A stretch of DNA of 64,000 nucleotides from Cunninghamia lanceolata (lineage: Eukaryota > Streptophyta > Pinopsida > Cupressales > Cupressaceae), in contig BSBN01001965.1 in NCBI GenBank assembly GCA_027924645.1, positions 13,940,001-14,004,000 on the forward strand, written 5' to 3'. The position numbers were made by a program, and so were the translations under genes. Positions 34,434 through 46,456 of this stretch are shown here, one piece after another. The number at the start of each line of letters is the position of its first letter. The first letter of the stretch is position 1. The notes below the pieces were generated by a model, which saw nothing but the letters and a program-made list of their open reading frames with translations, had not been told where the DNA came from and searched no databases.

Positions 34434-35340
34434 TACATAATACATGGGTGGCCTCCCATAAATCCTAGTAAGTCCTAGTGCTTCACCCCTATGAGCATCA
34501 CTTAGATGCAATTTGTTCATGCTTATTAGATATGGGTTCATGTGAACCACTACTCATGAAATATGGGTCAATGAGTTTGACTCAAAACCTACATAGTTGA
34601 ATCTTGATAAAACATCATAATTTGATATACTACAAAAAATACCACCTACTTGTCAATGGATGTGCTAGAGTGGCTCTATAATGAATTGTTCATAAGGCAT
34701 GACACTTGCTAAAGGTTTTGCAAATGGGGTGGCAACCTAAGTAGGAATAATCTTAGGGGAAAATCCACAGTCAAGCATGCTTGATCCAGAGTAGTATTGA
34801 AATGGGTGACCTCCCAAGAAGTCCCATTGCTTAACCCTTGTGAGCATAAAGTGGACCATTCATGTTCATGAGAGCCGGGTTTCGTGTGAACCACTACTCA
34901 TGAAACATGGGTCAATACATTTGACTTTAAAACTACACAATTGAATCCTCAAAAACTATCATAATTTGACACTACGTGAAAAATGCCATCTACTTGTTAA
35001 TGGACAAGCTAAAGGGGCTCTATAATGAATGGTAACTTACAAGGCACAACACTTGTTGAAGGTTTTGTAAATGGGGTAGCAAGCTGAGTAGACGTGATCT
35101 TGGGGGGAACCTCCATGGTTAAGTGAACTTGAGTTGGAGTAGTGCTTAGATGGGTGAGCTCCCATGAAGCCTCGATGCTTCACCCTTGTGAGCATCACCT
35201 AGAGGCAATGAGTTCTAAGTGGATTGTTCATATGCATGAGAGATGGATTTGTGTGAACGACTACTCATGAAACATGGGTCAATGAGTTTGACTTAATAAC
35301 TACATAGTTGAATCCTAATAAAACATCATAATTTGAGATA
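34434..35340 (+). repeat. 5S rRNA-derived tandem repeats, plus orientation
   Basis: Three units of the same repeat as at 26.7-27.6 kb, now on the plus strand. Cores: partial at about 34434-34490, full at 34748-34838 (TCAAGCATGCTTGATCCAGAGTAGTATTG, then AATGGGTGACCTCCC, shown in parts) and 35096-35187 (GGTTAAGTGAACTTGAG, AGATGGGTGAGCTCCC, GATGCTTCACCC). Spacer landmarks GTCAAT(G/A)(A/C)(G/A)TTTGACT fall at 34568, 34911 and 35278, giving periods of 343 and 367 bases. Confidence 0.75.
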
Positions 35341-36440
35341 AGTTTTCAAAAATGCAATGTGGTTATAGTTGAATAAAAATAATTGGTCACTTATAGCCAT
35401 GAAATAAATTTTGAGTTGATGCTTTTTTTAATATTGCTCCTTTTAAAGTAAGAGTTATTAACTCTTATATATAGAGAGAGATTGTTTTAAAGATTGCCCT
35501 TCGTATATATAATTGTATTTTTAATAAGGCATTTAAATATATTTTAAATTTTAAAATTGAAGAACTAAGAGTTAAGGTTTTCCATGAAAAGAAATGTTAT
35601 AAACAAAAAGAGGGTAAGAGAAGCTTGTTTGTTTTGACATTTGAAGAAGGTTTTGGTGGGTGAAGAAGATTAGGAGGGGCAACACTATTGAACTTGTATT
35701 GAATTATTTGTGTTCAACCTCTACATCATCTAGGATGGTACCTCAAGTGGTAGTGTCATGTTAGGCATGATACTATCTATAGATCCACACTAGTGTTCAC
35801 TTAGCACGCTTGTGTTTGTATATCTGTAGTGGCATCCGCTATAACTTCTAACAACATCCATTTGGATCTTATACACTTATAGCTGCACTAAAATGACTAT
35901 TTGGGAGCAATTTGGTGTATGTGGCACATATGGGAATTTGCCTCAGTCAAATCCTTGGGATGATTCAACAAGAGCATTGAAATTGCTTGGGAGTTTTAGG
36001 TGTAGGAATGTGTGTGTGTTACTCTAACTATCAAGGTGTCTAATGTGTATGATTTGCTACTTATGTATGTGGTGTTGCATATGCACTATTTTTGTCATTA
36101 TGGGTGCTTCATGAATTCATTTTCAATTAAACCCCTTGCTTACTAGGTCAAATCTAACCATATTTTACTGTAGGGAGATGAATTAAGGTTTGGATGTGAA
36201 GAGATAAAAGTAGGCATTTTGTGTAGGAAAAAATTTAATTTGAGAATGGAGGGTGCTACTTTGCACAATCATAGCCCAAGGACAACAACAATGTTGTGCC
36301 CTAATGTCTAAGGTGGCCAAAAGGTTGAAAGTGAAAAGTGGAAAATTTTCCAGATGTGAAGGGGATTTTGTTATGATATGGGGTATGAGGTCAAGGGTGA
36401 CTGGTGCACTAAGTGATCAATGAAATGTTTGGTAAATGAG
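35341..36440. other. Unclassified AT-rich stretch, no gene seen
   Basis: Decayed sequence with only short chance frames. A TATATATAGAGAGAG tract occurs at about 35467. Confidence 0.45.
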
Positions 36441-37444
36441 TGATACAGAGCAGGGATATAGAATCTTGTAACAACTCTAACAAATAAAACCTTCAAGGTT
36501 TGAAACATAAAATGGTGGATTTTCCTTCATTAGGCCTCATTCTCCTTGTAGCCCTTCAAAACTGGTTTTCCCTTCATAACTTTCCATACAAATATGATAT
36601 TAGAAAAGTGAACACAATTTTAGATACCCATTTGGGCTTTATTCAACATACTTCAAGACCAATTTAGGTTACTTTGTACGAAAACCTCTAAAAATTGATT
36701 GTCCTAGTCTCTAGGTCTAATTGCCTGAACAAACTTAGTAGCAGCAAATTGGGTTTTTTGGCCATAACTTTCATTGTAAACATGATATCAAAAATGTAAA
36801 CACAGTTCTAGATACCTATTTCGACCTTATACAACATATCTCATAATCAAGGTAGGTTACTTTGTACGGAAATCTTTAAAAATTGATTTGTTTGCTTAAT
36901 ATTACCCTTACTAGGGTTTCAGACCTGTTTACAGTAAAATGGCCATAACTTGCTTGAAACACAATGAAATTGAATGCAATAAAAATAATAAGGAAGTAGA
37001 CTCAATTATCTTTCATTTCCAATTGGTCTCACACCATTAAACGATCATACAAGTATGTACCATTCATCAAAACAAAGAAAAATGTTGCAAAAATGTAGAA
37101 AACAGAAAATGTTTTATTACTCCAACTTCAAGATTTTCAATAATTATCATCTTCCCCCCTTGGATTCAACCCTCCAAGGCTTATTTAAACATGTACCAAT
37201 ATTTTTCAACTACCTTTTCAAGTTACAACTGTCTAACTTCCCTCATTTACAACTTATGACTCTTCATATTCCATGTTTTTGCAACTTTTGACAACTTGTG
37301 CAACTTGACACTCCAACACACCTAGTAACCTAATATGGACTCCACCACACATAGCATGGTCTTAAATGACCTTATTACATGGAATAAAATCAAACAAAAC
37401 CAAAATGCTAATTTTGAACATACTAAACCTAGGGTGCTCCTGCA
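36441..37444 (-). repeat. 3' LTR of chromovirus
   Basis: Minus-strand start TGCAGGAGCACCC at 37444, preceded by the purine-rich GTCTGGGGAGTATGG; minus-strand end CTCTGTATCA at 36441. Confidence 0.85.
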
Positions 37445-37839
37445 CCATACTCCCCAGACAAAATAGACTCAAGTCCCATTGAGGACAGTGCTGCAACAGT
37501 AGATTCATGCTTGATCATGTCATTCCCTAACCCCCAAGTGACATCCTCATTTGGAAACCCCTTCCAATGGACTAAATACTAGAAATAGACATTATCCCTT
37601 GCCTTTTTGAGTTCCTTGGTACCTAGGACATACTCCAACCTCAGAGATATGTTTGATGGATGATCTTTGACTCCTTCACCTAAGAATGTTGTTGAAACTA
37701 CATCATTACTTGCAACCATGCCTCCTCCATCCTTGTAATGAACTTCCTTCTTCTTCACTTTAGGTGTGTGCTTGGACTTGTCCACATTCCCTTGTAGTTT
37801 ATCCTTGACCTCTACACCTTTGCTTCTCATCTCCTCCAT
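37445..37839 (-). pseudogene. Chromodomain-like C terminus of pol
   Basis: A frame 37839-37579 is Lys-rich and contains SLRLEYVLGTKELKKA. It ends in a stop, and the same frame continues YLVHWKGFPNEDVTW, the conserved core of retrotransposon chromodomains (Y-L-V-(K/H)-W-(K/R)-G then a later W). This marks the element as a chromovirus; such domains direct integration towards particular chromatin. It stops just before the 3' LTR, as expected for the C-terminal end of integrase. Confidence 0.75.
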
Positions 37840-38013
37840 CTATTGTTGTGTCCCTGTAACTACTGCTTGATCAAGCATACTAACCTCTGGCATGAAAGAA
37901 ATGGAATGACCAACATCCCCCTTTGAAGGCAATGAATGGAACACCCCTCCTATCATCATAGCAACATACTTCTTAAGCCAATCTTGAATCTCCAAAATCA
38001 AGTCATTCTTCAT
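37840..38013 (-). pseudogene. Start of RT region, then deletion
   Basis: Translation gives IQDWLKKYVAMM and LPSKGDVGHSISF, which resemble the segment just ahead of gypsy RT (LP...R-D-(I/V)-x-H-x-I). RT catalytic motifs never appear; sequence passes straight into the chromodomain reading frame. Confidence 0.55.
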
Positions 38014-38475
38014 TTATGTTGTCATAGTATTTCCAGGTTTAGGAGTGGCTACAAGGTCCATGTGCTCCTCTTCTTCTGCCTTTATGAATTCCTTTCTACC
38101 TACCATCATCACATTAGATCCCATGGTTTGTCCTTTATCCTCCTTCAATGGTGTCAAGATATAGGAGACCCCGTCTTTTTCTATCTCATAAGTATTCCTC
38201 CTTCCATCATACTTAGCATACCTATCAAATTGCCAAGGCCTTCCTAGTAGCAAATGGCACACATCCATGGGTATTATGTCACATAGAATTTTGTCTTTGT
38301 TTCCTCCTATATGAAAATCCACCCAACTTTGTTCATTCACCAAAACATGTTGCTTTGTAAAGAGTAGCATGTGGTATTCTTTCCAACTTAAGTTTTTCAA
38401 CCATCTCAACTTAAACCATATTATCTTGACTACCTGAATCAATCAGAACTTTACAAACCTTACCCAAGCACTTAC
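38014..38475 (-). pseudogene. Retropepsin-type protease
   Basis: The aspartic protease active site reads VLIDSGSQDNMV (DNA about 38425-38460), with DSG in place of the commoner DTG, which is usual in many plant elements. A later frame, 38442-38014, contains HIGGNKDKILCDIIPMD and HLLLGRPWQFDRYAKYDG, the C-terminal half of gypsy proteases (the LGRPW motif). Stops separate the two halves, so it is inactive. Confidence 0.75.
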
Positions 38476-38659
38476 AAGTTGTCCTGAAGAGAGTCCTCCT
38501 TTGTTGTGACTCCTTTTCCACTGGTACGTTGATGAGGCTTCTCCTTACCATACGCGATTCTCTAACTTTTGGACCAGCATGTTGTGATGATGAGTTTACA
38601 CTCTCACAATCATTTCCTTGAACAATATGATTTCTCCTCTCTCCTCCAACTCAAGTAGT

Positions 38660-38710
38660 GGACTAACTTTTATTGCATTTCCATGCTTGATGTCCAAACT
38701 TGTTGCATTG
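38660..38710 (-). pseudogene. Gag CCHC zinc knuckle
   Basis: CYQCNKFGHQAWKC fits C-x2-C-x4-H-x4-C exactly. It lies between the gag core and the protease, after an Arg/Gly-rich stretch, in the normal order. Confidence 0.8.
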
Positions 38711-38791
38711 GTAACACCTTCCTGTGAATCCTTATGACCCTCTTCCTTGACCTCCAAATCTAGATCTAAAGCCTGACCTACCTCCTCTAAA

Positions 38792-39712
38792 TCAACATCT
38801 ATGATCTACAACTTGTTCTTGGACTTTGCTTGTATCTTCGTGTCTCTCATATGACTTCCTTGGATCGGAAAATGAACCCCTTCCTCTGGAATTGCTGCCT
38901 CTACCCCTGTTTTGGTTGTCTTTCCTTCTCTTTAGCTTGTCTTCAGCCTTAATTGCCAATTGGTAGCATTCATCTACCATCCTTAGGTTTGTCAAACTTA
39001 ACTCATCTTGGAGGTTAAATCTTAACCCACTGAGATATCTAGCCACTTTATCCACATCATCCTCCATGTGACCTACCCTTATACTCAACTTATAGAACTC
39101 ATCAGTATAGGCTTTGACATCCATATCTCTTTGTTTCAAATTTTGAAGTTTCTTGTACAATTGAATTGCATAATCACTTGGTAGAAACTTACCCTTAAGC
39201 TTGGCCACCATTCTATCCCATGAGACAATTTTTGACTTACCTTTCCTCCTCCTTTTAGTTTGTTCATAATCCCACCAAAGTAGGGCATGGCCCTTCAATT
39301 TTGTTTTTGCCAACTTTACCCTTCATTCCTCTGGAATATCTTCACATTCAAAATAATTGTCAAGTGTTGCAATCCAATCTAAAATCTCTTCATCATTCAA
39401 GTTCCCTCCATACATGGGTAATTCCATACTGACCTTACTATGTCCCTTGACTACCTTCAGTAGCTGGGCCATCTTCTGTTCATCAGGATCCAACTCTTCT
39501 TCTTGGGATCCTCCTAGAGGGCTCTCATTCTCACCCTCTTCCTCTTGGTCACTCACATCACCTGTGACCATACCTCTCCTCTGACTAGTTTCAATAGTCT
39601 CAAGCCTGGCTACCATCATATCTTGCAACTCTTTCAATTTCCTAATTTCTTTTGCAGTCTTCTTTTTCATTTCACTCATTTCCCTAGCCATAGGGTTACC
39701 TTTTGAAGGCAT
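38792..39712 (-). pseudogene. Gag polyprotein core
   Basis: Two open stretches in the same frame (39712-39323 and 39313-38792) are separated by a single stop. The first half has a Lys/Glu-rich coiled region and ends LDNYFECEDIPEE. The second contains the Retrotrans_gag core: LKGHALLWWDYEQ, FLPSDYAIQLYKKLQNLKQ and VARYLSGLRF, followed by an Arg/Gly-rich tail (NQNRGRGSNSRGRG). Close to full length for a chromovirus gag. Confidence 0.85.
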
Positions 39713-39759
39713 CTTATTCTCTCTTTACTTCACACTTTCCTTCTTACAGACCAACCTAT

Positions 39760-39771
39760 GCTCTGATACCA
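39760..39771 (-). promoter_or_regulatory. Primer-binding site (initiator tRNA-Met)
   Basis: Perfect TGGTATCAGAGC on the minus strand, three bases from the 5' LTR end. Confidence 0.85.
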
Positions 39772-39774
39772 ATC

Positions 39775-40740
39775 TGATGTAGAGCAGAGATAGATAATCT
39801 TATAACAATTCCAACGAATCAAACTTTCAAGGTTTGAAACATTAAATGGTGGGTTTTCATTCATTAGGCCTCATTCTCCATGTAGCCCTTCAAAACTAGT
39901 TTTTCCTTCATAACTTTCCGTACAAATATGATATCAGAAAAGTGAACATAGTTTCAGATACCCATTTGGGCTTTATTTAACATGTTTCAAGACCAAGGTA
40001 GGTTACTTTGTACGGAAACCTCTAAAAATTTAATGTCCTAGTCTCTATGTCTAATTACCTTAACAAACTTAGTAGCAGCAAATTGGGTTTTTCAACCATA
40101 ACTTTAATTGTAAACATGATATCAAAAATGTAAACATAATTCTAGATACCCTTTAGACCTTATACAACATATCTTAGAATCAAGGCAGGTTACTTTGTAT
40201 GGAAACCTTTAAAAATTGATTTGTTTGCTCACTATTACCCTAACTAGGGTTTTAGACTTGTTTACAGTAAAATGGCCATAACTTGTTTGAAACACAATGA
40301 AATTGAATGCAATAAAAAGAATAAGTAGACTAAATTATATTTCATTTCCAATTGGTCTCACACCATGAAATGATCGTATAAGTCTGTACCATTCATCATA
40401 ACAGAGAAAAACGTTGCAAAATGTAGAAAACAGAAAATGTTTTATTACTCCAACTTCAAGATTTTCAATAACTATCATCTTCCCCCTTGGCTTTGACCCT
40501 CCAAGGCTTATTTAAACATGTACCAATAGTTTTAACTACCTTTTCGAGTTACAACTGTCCAACTTCCCTCATTTACAACTTATGACTCTTCATATTCCAT
40601 ATTTTTGCAACTTTTGACAACTTGTGCAACTTGACACTCCAACACACCTAGTGACCTAATATGGACTCCAACACACATAACATGGTATTAAATGACCTTA
40701 TTACATGGAAGAACATCAAACAAAAAAATGCTAATCTGCA
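39775..40740 (-). repeat. 5' LTR of chromovirus
   Basis: Minus-strand start TGCAGATTAGCATT at 40740, end CTCTACATCA at 39775. It matches 36441-37444 but lacks about 30 bases near its start. Confidence 0.85.
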
Positions 40741-42778
40741 CTAATAAGGGTGCCAAGATAAGTGCTAAACAAGAAGGAAAAGTGCTAAGTATTCACTTTT
40801 TTCTCTTCATTTTTCCCCTACTTTAGTGTACATGTGAGCTACAATGAATCATTTGTGCTAAAGTATAAATAGAAATCATAATCATTATACCTTACCAAAA
40901 GGACATAGAAGAGTTCTTGTTTGATGTTGTTTTTTGTCTTCACTTGAGAATCATCTTAAGATTAGAAAAAGACAATAAGAGAAATCAAAGTACCAACAAA
41001 ATATCCTAAAAAGAAATTCTACACATTTGTAAGAAATATAATTTCATCTTGTTAAATAAAGAGGGGAGTCATGAAGATGTAACTGTGTTAGCTTCCATGA
41101 AACCTAAAAGTAGGGATTGAGGTGGTAGAAGGGATCATGTTGTATGGGATAGTAATAGATTTGTTAGTACAATCCATGATCATGGTTGGTGTAGGATCCA
41201 CGGAGGATCACTTTAACCAGGATGGTTTAGGACTCATGAAGAGTCACTTTAGCAATTACATAATGTGAAGAAGAAGAGTAGGATATATTCCCCTCCCCCC
41301 CCCACTTTAATTAATTACTTAGAATCATAGTGGTCAATTTGAGATAAGGAGGGATGGGTTTGTGTAAAATAGAATGCAAAGTAAACCAATTTGTTGCCCA
41401 CAGATGTCTTTGTATGTAGAGAGAAGGTGAACTCAAAACAAAGGGAGGAAAAATAGTTTTTCCTCACCATGTTGCCTCAATATGAGGGTAAGTGTTGTGT
41501 GAGATATAACATGAAAGTTCAGCACAAATCAAAGAAGGAAATGACAATTGTCATGTAAGATGTATTCTTTTTAAAAACAACTAATTAAGGAAACAAAGAT
41601 TTTTGCAATGAAAGAACAAGAAAAATTGTTTAAGTGTGTCATTAAAAATATAAGTAGATAGCAATGATATAAGGAAATGGGATCTTAAGATTGTGAATTA
41701 TTCGTTTGACCATTCATAGCTAGAAATTGCAATATTAAAGATGTCATCATGTAAAATCAATTTTAAGAAAAAAATTGAAAGGAATGGAATAACATATATG
41801 TAAAATTTAAATTGAAGCACAAGAAAAGGAATATATTGTTTGCATTAGTAAAATAAAACACCATAGAGAGAATAACAACATTTAAGGCATGTGGCATGCA
41901 TACCTAAAAAATAAGATGATAGGACAAAATTAGGAAGGAAAGACATAAAATGTCCCCAGGTATGCCAGGTATACCAAAATGGTGAGGGAAAAACATGAAT
42001 TTGATTAGGGTAGTGGACATTGTAAGTGAAAACATAACATATATGGCACAATCAAGAAAAGGAAGAAGACTTGGTCAGTAAGTTGTAGCTTTAAGTTTTT
42101 GGGAAGGTGTACCAAATGAACAATGGCTACCTATAAGAGCATAATCAAGAAGAGCTAAAAAGAGGATAGAACTCATTGTGAGAAGCATGAAGAAAGCCTT
42201 CAATATAGGAAGTGGGTAGAGAATGTGTATTAAAATCTTGCTCCTTTATATGTGTATTGTGATACTCTTGATCAATATCATGGCTACCATATGTGAAAGG
42301 TATGAAATGTATTTTCTTGGACTCATCTACAAAATCAATATTGTCATTTGGATAGCATGTGAGGGGTGTGTCATTATAGTTCTATAGGTTCTCATGCTCA
42401 ATGTTTTCATGTTGTAAAGATGTGGTATGTGTAGAGTTAACTATGACAATACCCTTATTGATAAGATCTTGTATTTTTTATGTAATACTTGACATTGATT
42501 GGTTGAAAGAATTATGATAAACATAAGAAGAAAAGTGGTGTATGACTACATTTATGAGATTTTTTGTATTTAAGAGGGGCTAGGGTGATCATCTTAGATT
42601 GCAATAACAAGTGTAATATATACCTGGGAGAATCATTCAGTGAGGTGAAAGTCCTTTCTTTATGATGGTGTTGTGACAAAGAAGGTTGGTTACATGGAGA
42701 AGGCTCACCGTGAGGGATAGTAGGTCAAATGAGGGAAAGAGAGTTTTTATGGTTGAGGAGATAAAGTGTTAATAGTTC
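40741..42778. other. Unclassified purine- and AT-rich stretch
   Basis: No gene. A short tandem pair, GGA(T/C)(C/T)CA(C/T)G(G)A(G)GA(T/G)TCACTTTA, occurs near 41206 and 41251. A C-run (CCCTCCCCCCCCCC) lies at 41294. Confidence 0.5.
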
Positions 42779-44023
42779 TGTAATGTCAAAAAATGTCCCC
42801 TTGGGGGCTTTTTCCTCTTAAGGTTTAGTTCCCAGGTCTTTTATTTGCATTTAGGACATCTTACATCATATTTTAACATCCCGATGAAATGAACCCTAAG
42901 TTTCATGGTAGATGGTACCTAGGGGGATCCCTTGAACTAATCCTTGACAAAAAAAGGGAGGGAAGACTTGGGTGACTGCGCCCTAGTCCTACTCGATTTT
43001 GGGTCAAACCCAAATTTCAAGTGTCGGCTTGTGACCGTTATTTAGGTCCTATGCTAACACAGTAAGTTTGAATTACGAAATTCTTGGCGGGAGTGTTTGT
43101 AGTTGCATATATAAGTATGTTTAGGCATTCATTTGTAAACTAGATGGACATTAGATGGAAATTTTGATTCATGAGCTTGTGTAGAAGTGATTCAAGGCAT
43201 TCATTGTGTGTTAGAGTAGATATTGTGTTGTTTATGTGTTTGTATTTGCAGATTTGAGCATCCATCTCCTCATGGCATGAAGAGCTTCTTCCTTCCATGA
43301 GATCTTCACTACAAGGTGACATCATTTGTGTTTTCAAGCATTTATCATTTGGTTTTTGCCTCTGTCCTCCAAGGGCACGCACTCTCTATCTAACAACAGT
43401 GTTTGGAAGACTTGAATGTCTCTCCGGGGCTTGGCTAAGGCAAGCCTCTAAACACCACAACCCCCTCCCCATTTTTCCTGTGATTGCAGGTTACAAGTTG
43501 AAGAAGCAGGAAAAGTGGAGTTGCAGGAGAGCATTGCAGAGTGTCAGAATTGTAGATCAAAGCTGAAAACAGGGACCTGGACTTGGGCGCCCGCTCATTA
43601 GTCCTCCGGATCCCACAACGGAGAAATCTCTAAGATAAAAGGAACAGGTTACAAATGGACTTCCTAGATCCTGACAAAAATTAGGCATTGGACTAGGGCA
43701 TCTTCTCATTAGTCCTTGAGTGTTCCACTTCCCACACTTCAAAAATAGGTACACATTTATCTGTCATTTTACATCTTCCTATCGTAACATTTTCAGTAAT
43801 TTATCTATTTGCTTTCGTATTTGCATAATTAGGTTTTTAATGTATAATTGAACATAATTGGAAATCAAATCATCCTAATCCAATCTTCCCTCCATTCCTA
43901 AGTGACCAAGGGTCTGATAGTGCATTGCCACTCGACCCTAAAGTCCTTGAATGTATTAGGGTGAAAGGAGGATATACACAAAACTATCAAATCAAACCCT
44001 CTATCCAAATTCCAACCTTTACA
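42779..44023 (+). repeat. 5' LTR of non-autonomous element
   Basis: Contains a TATATAAG box at 43108 and an inverted repeat GGCTTGGCTAAGGCAAGCC at about 43430. It has a further similarity to the LTR at 27827. Confidence 0.85.
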
Positions 44024-44045
44024 TTTTGGTGAACCCGTGTTGTTG
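44024..44045 (+). promoter_or_regulatory. PBS-like site
   Basis: TTTTGGTGAACCCGTG directly after the LTR. It has the TGG of a tRNA-complementary site but is not the initiator-Met type; the primer tRNA is not identified. Confidence 0.5.
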
Positions 44046-44689
44046 GACTTGTTTGCACCTTTCTGATTGTTTTTCTTTATATTTTCTTTGATTTCATTCA
44101 TTCATATCATCATTCATCTTATTGCATTGGAAAACTTACAAAAAAAAATGAAATTTTTCAAAAAATTGAAAAAAATTGCATTCTAGGGTTTCTATTTTGT
44201 ATCAATTAATTTGAATTTCATAAAATTTATGATTTTTGCATTATATTTGAGCTAAATTACAGAAAATTATAAAAAATTTATATATTGCATTGCATTTTCA
44301 TCATAAAATTGCTAGGGTTTTGTTGTAAATTTTGAATTTAGCATATAACCTAGTAATTTCAAAAACTAGGGTTTGTAGGTAAAATCTTGTTTCATATTTT
44401 TCTACTGATCTTAGACACTCATTCAAAATTTTATTTGGTTGTAGTGTTGCATTTTACTGTAAATTTGCATTTAGATCTCAAAAATTTGCATTTTTACATA
44501 GAAAATTTCAACAAAAACTATCATTTTCATTGATTTCTCATAAGATTTACATTTACATTTTGCATGGTAGGACTTGAAAATCATTCTGAGATCTGAGGAA
44601 AACTAGTTTTTATCATAAATCAGATTGCAAAACATTCATATAGCATTTTTCATCAAGATCTAAAACCTAGGGCTTGAAAAACCTTGATT

Positions 44690-45245
44690 TTCACTAGATT
44701 TGGCCTTATCGACTCTCAAAAATTTGCACCATAGGTGTGTTGTGAATAATATTTTGCACTAATTGGATGTTATCAAGGTTATTATCTTCTTCCCCTCCTA
44801 AATTCTTCACAACACCTTTTTATTGGGTTCTTGTATTGAAATTTTGGTGAAAAATTGCACATTTTGCTATATTTGCCCTAGGGTTTGACCTAGATTGCAC
44901 TCCAAGAGTGTTGTAAAAGATTTTATGACTATAGGTGACTGATATCATTTCTATTAATTTCTGGACTTCATAAAATTCATTACAACACCTCTTTCATTAG
45001 GTCTTGGGATTGAAAAATTGTGAAAAATTGCATATTTTATGGCATTTTCACTAGGTTTGGACTTGTCATCATCTTAGATTTGCATCAAAAAGTGTGTTGT
45101 AAAGGGTTTTATTGTTTAATTGGACTGAAAATAGACATATTATTTTATGCCCCTGATCAAAATCTTTACAACACCTTTTCTTTCATATATTTGCATTGAC
45201 AAAGTACAAAAAATCAAGCATTTTAGGTCATTTTTGCATATAGTT
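44690..45245 (+). repeat. ~180-bp tandem repeat in leader
   Basis: Three diverged units share TTTGCA(C/T)CA(T/A)A(A/G)..GTGTTGTGAA/TAAA, a TGGA(T/C)T block and (C/T)ACAACACCT(T/C)TTT. The last landmark falls at 44807, 44980 and 45166. Confidence 0.65.
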
Positions 45246-45318
45246 TTGCACTTGACTTTGGCATACTTTTGGAAAACTTTTAAAAATATGATCTTACATT
45301 TATTTGAAAACATATATC

Positions 45319-46456
45319 ATGGATACGTCCTTGGAGGCTCTATTTTCATACATCATACACATGGATCATTTCTCTAAATTCACTCATGAATATCCTTAAG
45401 TCTTGGAACAAATAGCATACATACATGATGTTGATCTTTTGATGTGCTCCACATATGAAATCCTTTGTTATGTATCTGATTTTGATAGCTTCACAAATCT
45501 CATAGGAATACATCCTTTAATATTAAATTATCTCACTAAATTCATGATCAAAAATATATCTACTAGTGATGACCTCAAGATGTTAGATGAAGCCTTAGAT
45601 GACTTTATGGAACATTCAACTGCGACATCTATTGCTAAAACATACGATGATAAATTTGGTTTACCTTATGATCCCTCTCCCAAAGTTGTTCCTCCTCATA
45701 AGGACACTTTGATGCAAGAGTATGATTTCACTGACACACCTCTTAATATCATACCACCAAATCTTCATTCTAATGCTCACTCTGGCCAAGATGAAGCATT
45801 AGCAAATGAAGATCCACTACAACTTTGCCATTCCAATGCTCTCCCTAGCCAAGAGGAAGCATTAGTGAATGAAGAACTCCCCTCACTAAAGAACATTCTA
45901 TGGGTAGAATATAACAACAATAAAAACTCTATCATAATGCATGAAACCTCTATGGATCATCCTACCAACCTTGTTCCTTTAGTTGATTGTTCACACACCT
46001 TGGATATCACTAAGGAAGAGAAGACCCTTAATCTCCCTCCTTTGATTGAATATTCAAGTTAGTCAGACATCACTAGGGATTTAAAAACATCAATTACCTC
46101 TTTGAACATCACTAAAGATACAAACATTGATAATTGTTCTCACAACACCTTACCTTCCCCTCATTATGATGCATTTTTTTTCAAAAGATGTAGCACTAGT
46201 GGATGAGGAAAGGTCTCCTACATTAAAACTCTCTTGGATAGGTACTGAAATCACTCACACAAAATTCCTTCTTCCATCTCTCAACAACATAATGAATACA
46301 ATTCAACAAGAAAACTTTCAACCTCACCAAGAAGAGCTTAACACTAAACAACTTGAAAACGAGGACAAGAATTGGGCTATGGTACCTTATGTTCCACTTT
46401 CCTCTAAAATGCGGGAGTGGGAGGATGAGGATGATTTTCTTGATGACAAGACTTAA
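45319..46456 (+). pseudogene. Unfamiliar acidic protein of the non-autonomous element
   Basis: Reading from ATG 45319 the frame gives about 375 residues interrupted by TAA at 45397, TAG near 46060 and a frameshift in a T-run at about 46172. It is acidic and contains no motif of gag, protease, RT or integrase. Three diverged copies of a motif can be seen: SGQDEALANEDPL, SQEEALVNEELPSLKNILW and SKDVALVDEERSPTLKLSW. It ends with MREWEDEDDFLDD. It stands where gag would be, so a structural or packaging role is possible, but I do not recognise the family. Confidence 0.6.

Larger units (their letters stand above)
36441..40740 (-). mobile_element. Internally deleted Ty3/gypsy chromovirus
   Basis: A minus-strand LTR retrotransposon with 5' LTR 39775-40740, PBS 39760-39771, gag, zinc knuckle, protease, a short RT start, a chromodomain-like C terminus, and 3' LTR 36441-37444. 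Both LTRs start TGCAG on the minus strand and are clearly alike over their whole length, including TTACAACTGT(C/T)(C/T)AACTTCCC. Between protease and chromodomain almost all of RT, RNase H and integrase is missing. No matching TSD was found (ATGAG left, CTAAT right). Confidence 0.85.

Noticed and set aside
26965..35187. Functional 5S rRNA genes
   Set aside because: Cores lack the first 30 bases, differ at many positions and have no clean T-run terminator right after the 3' end.
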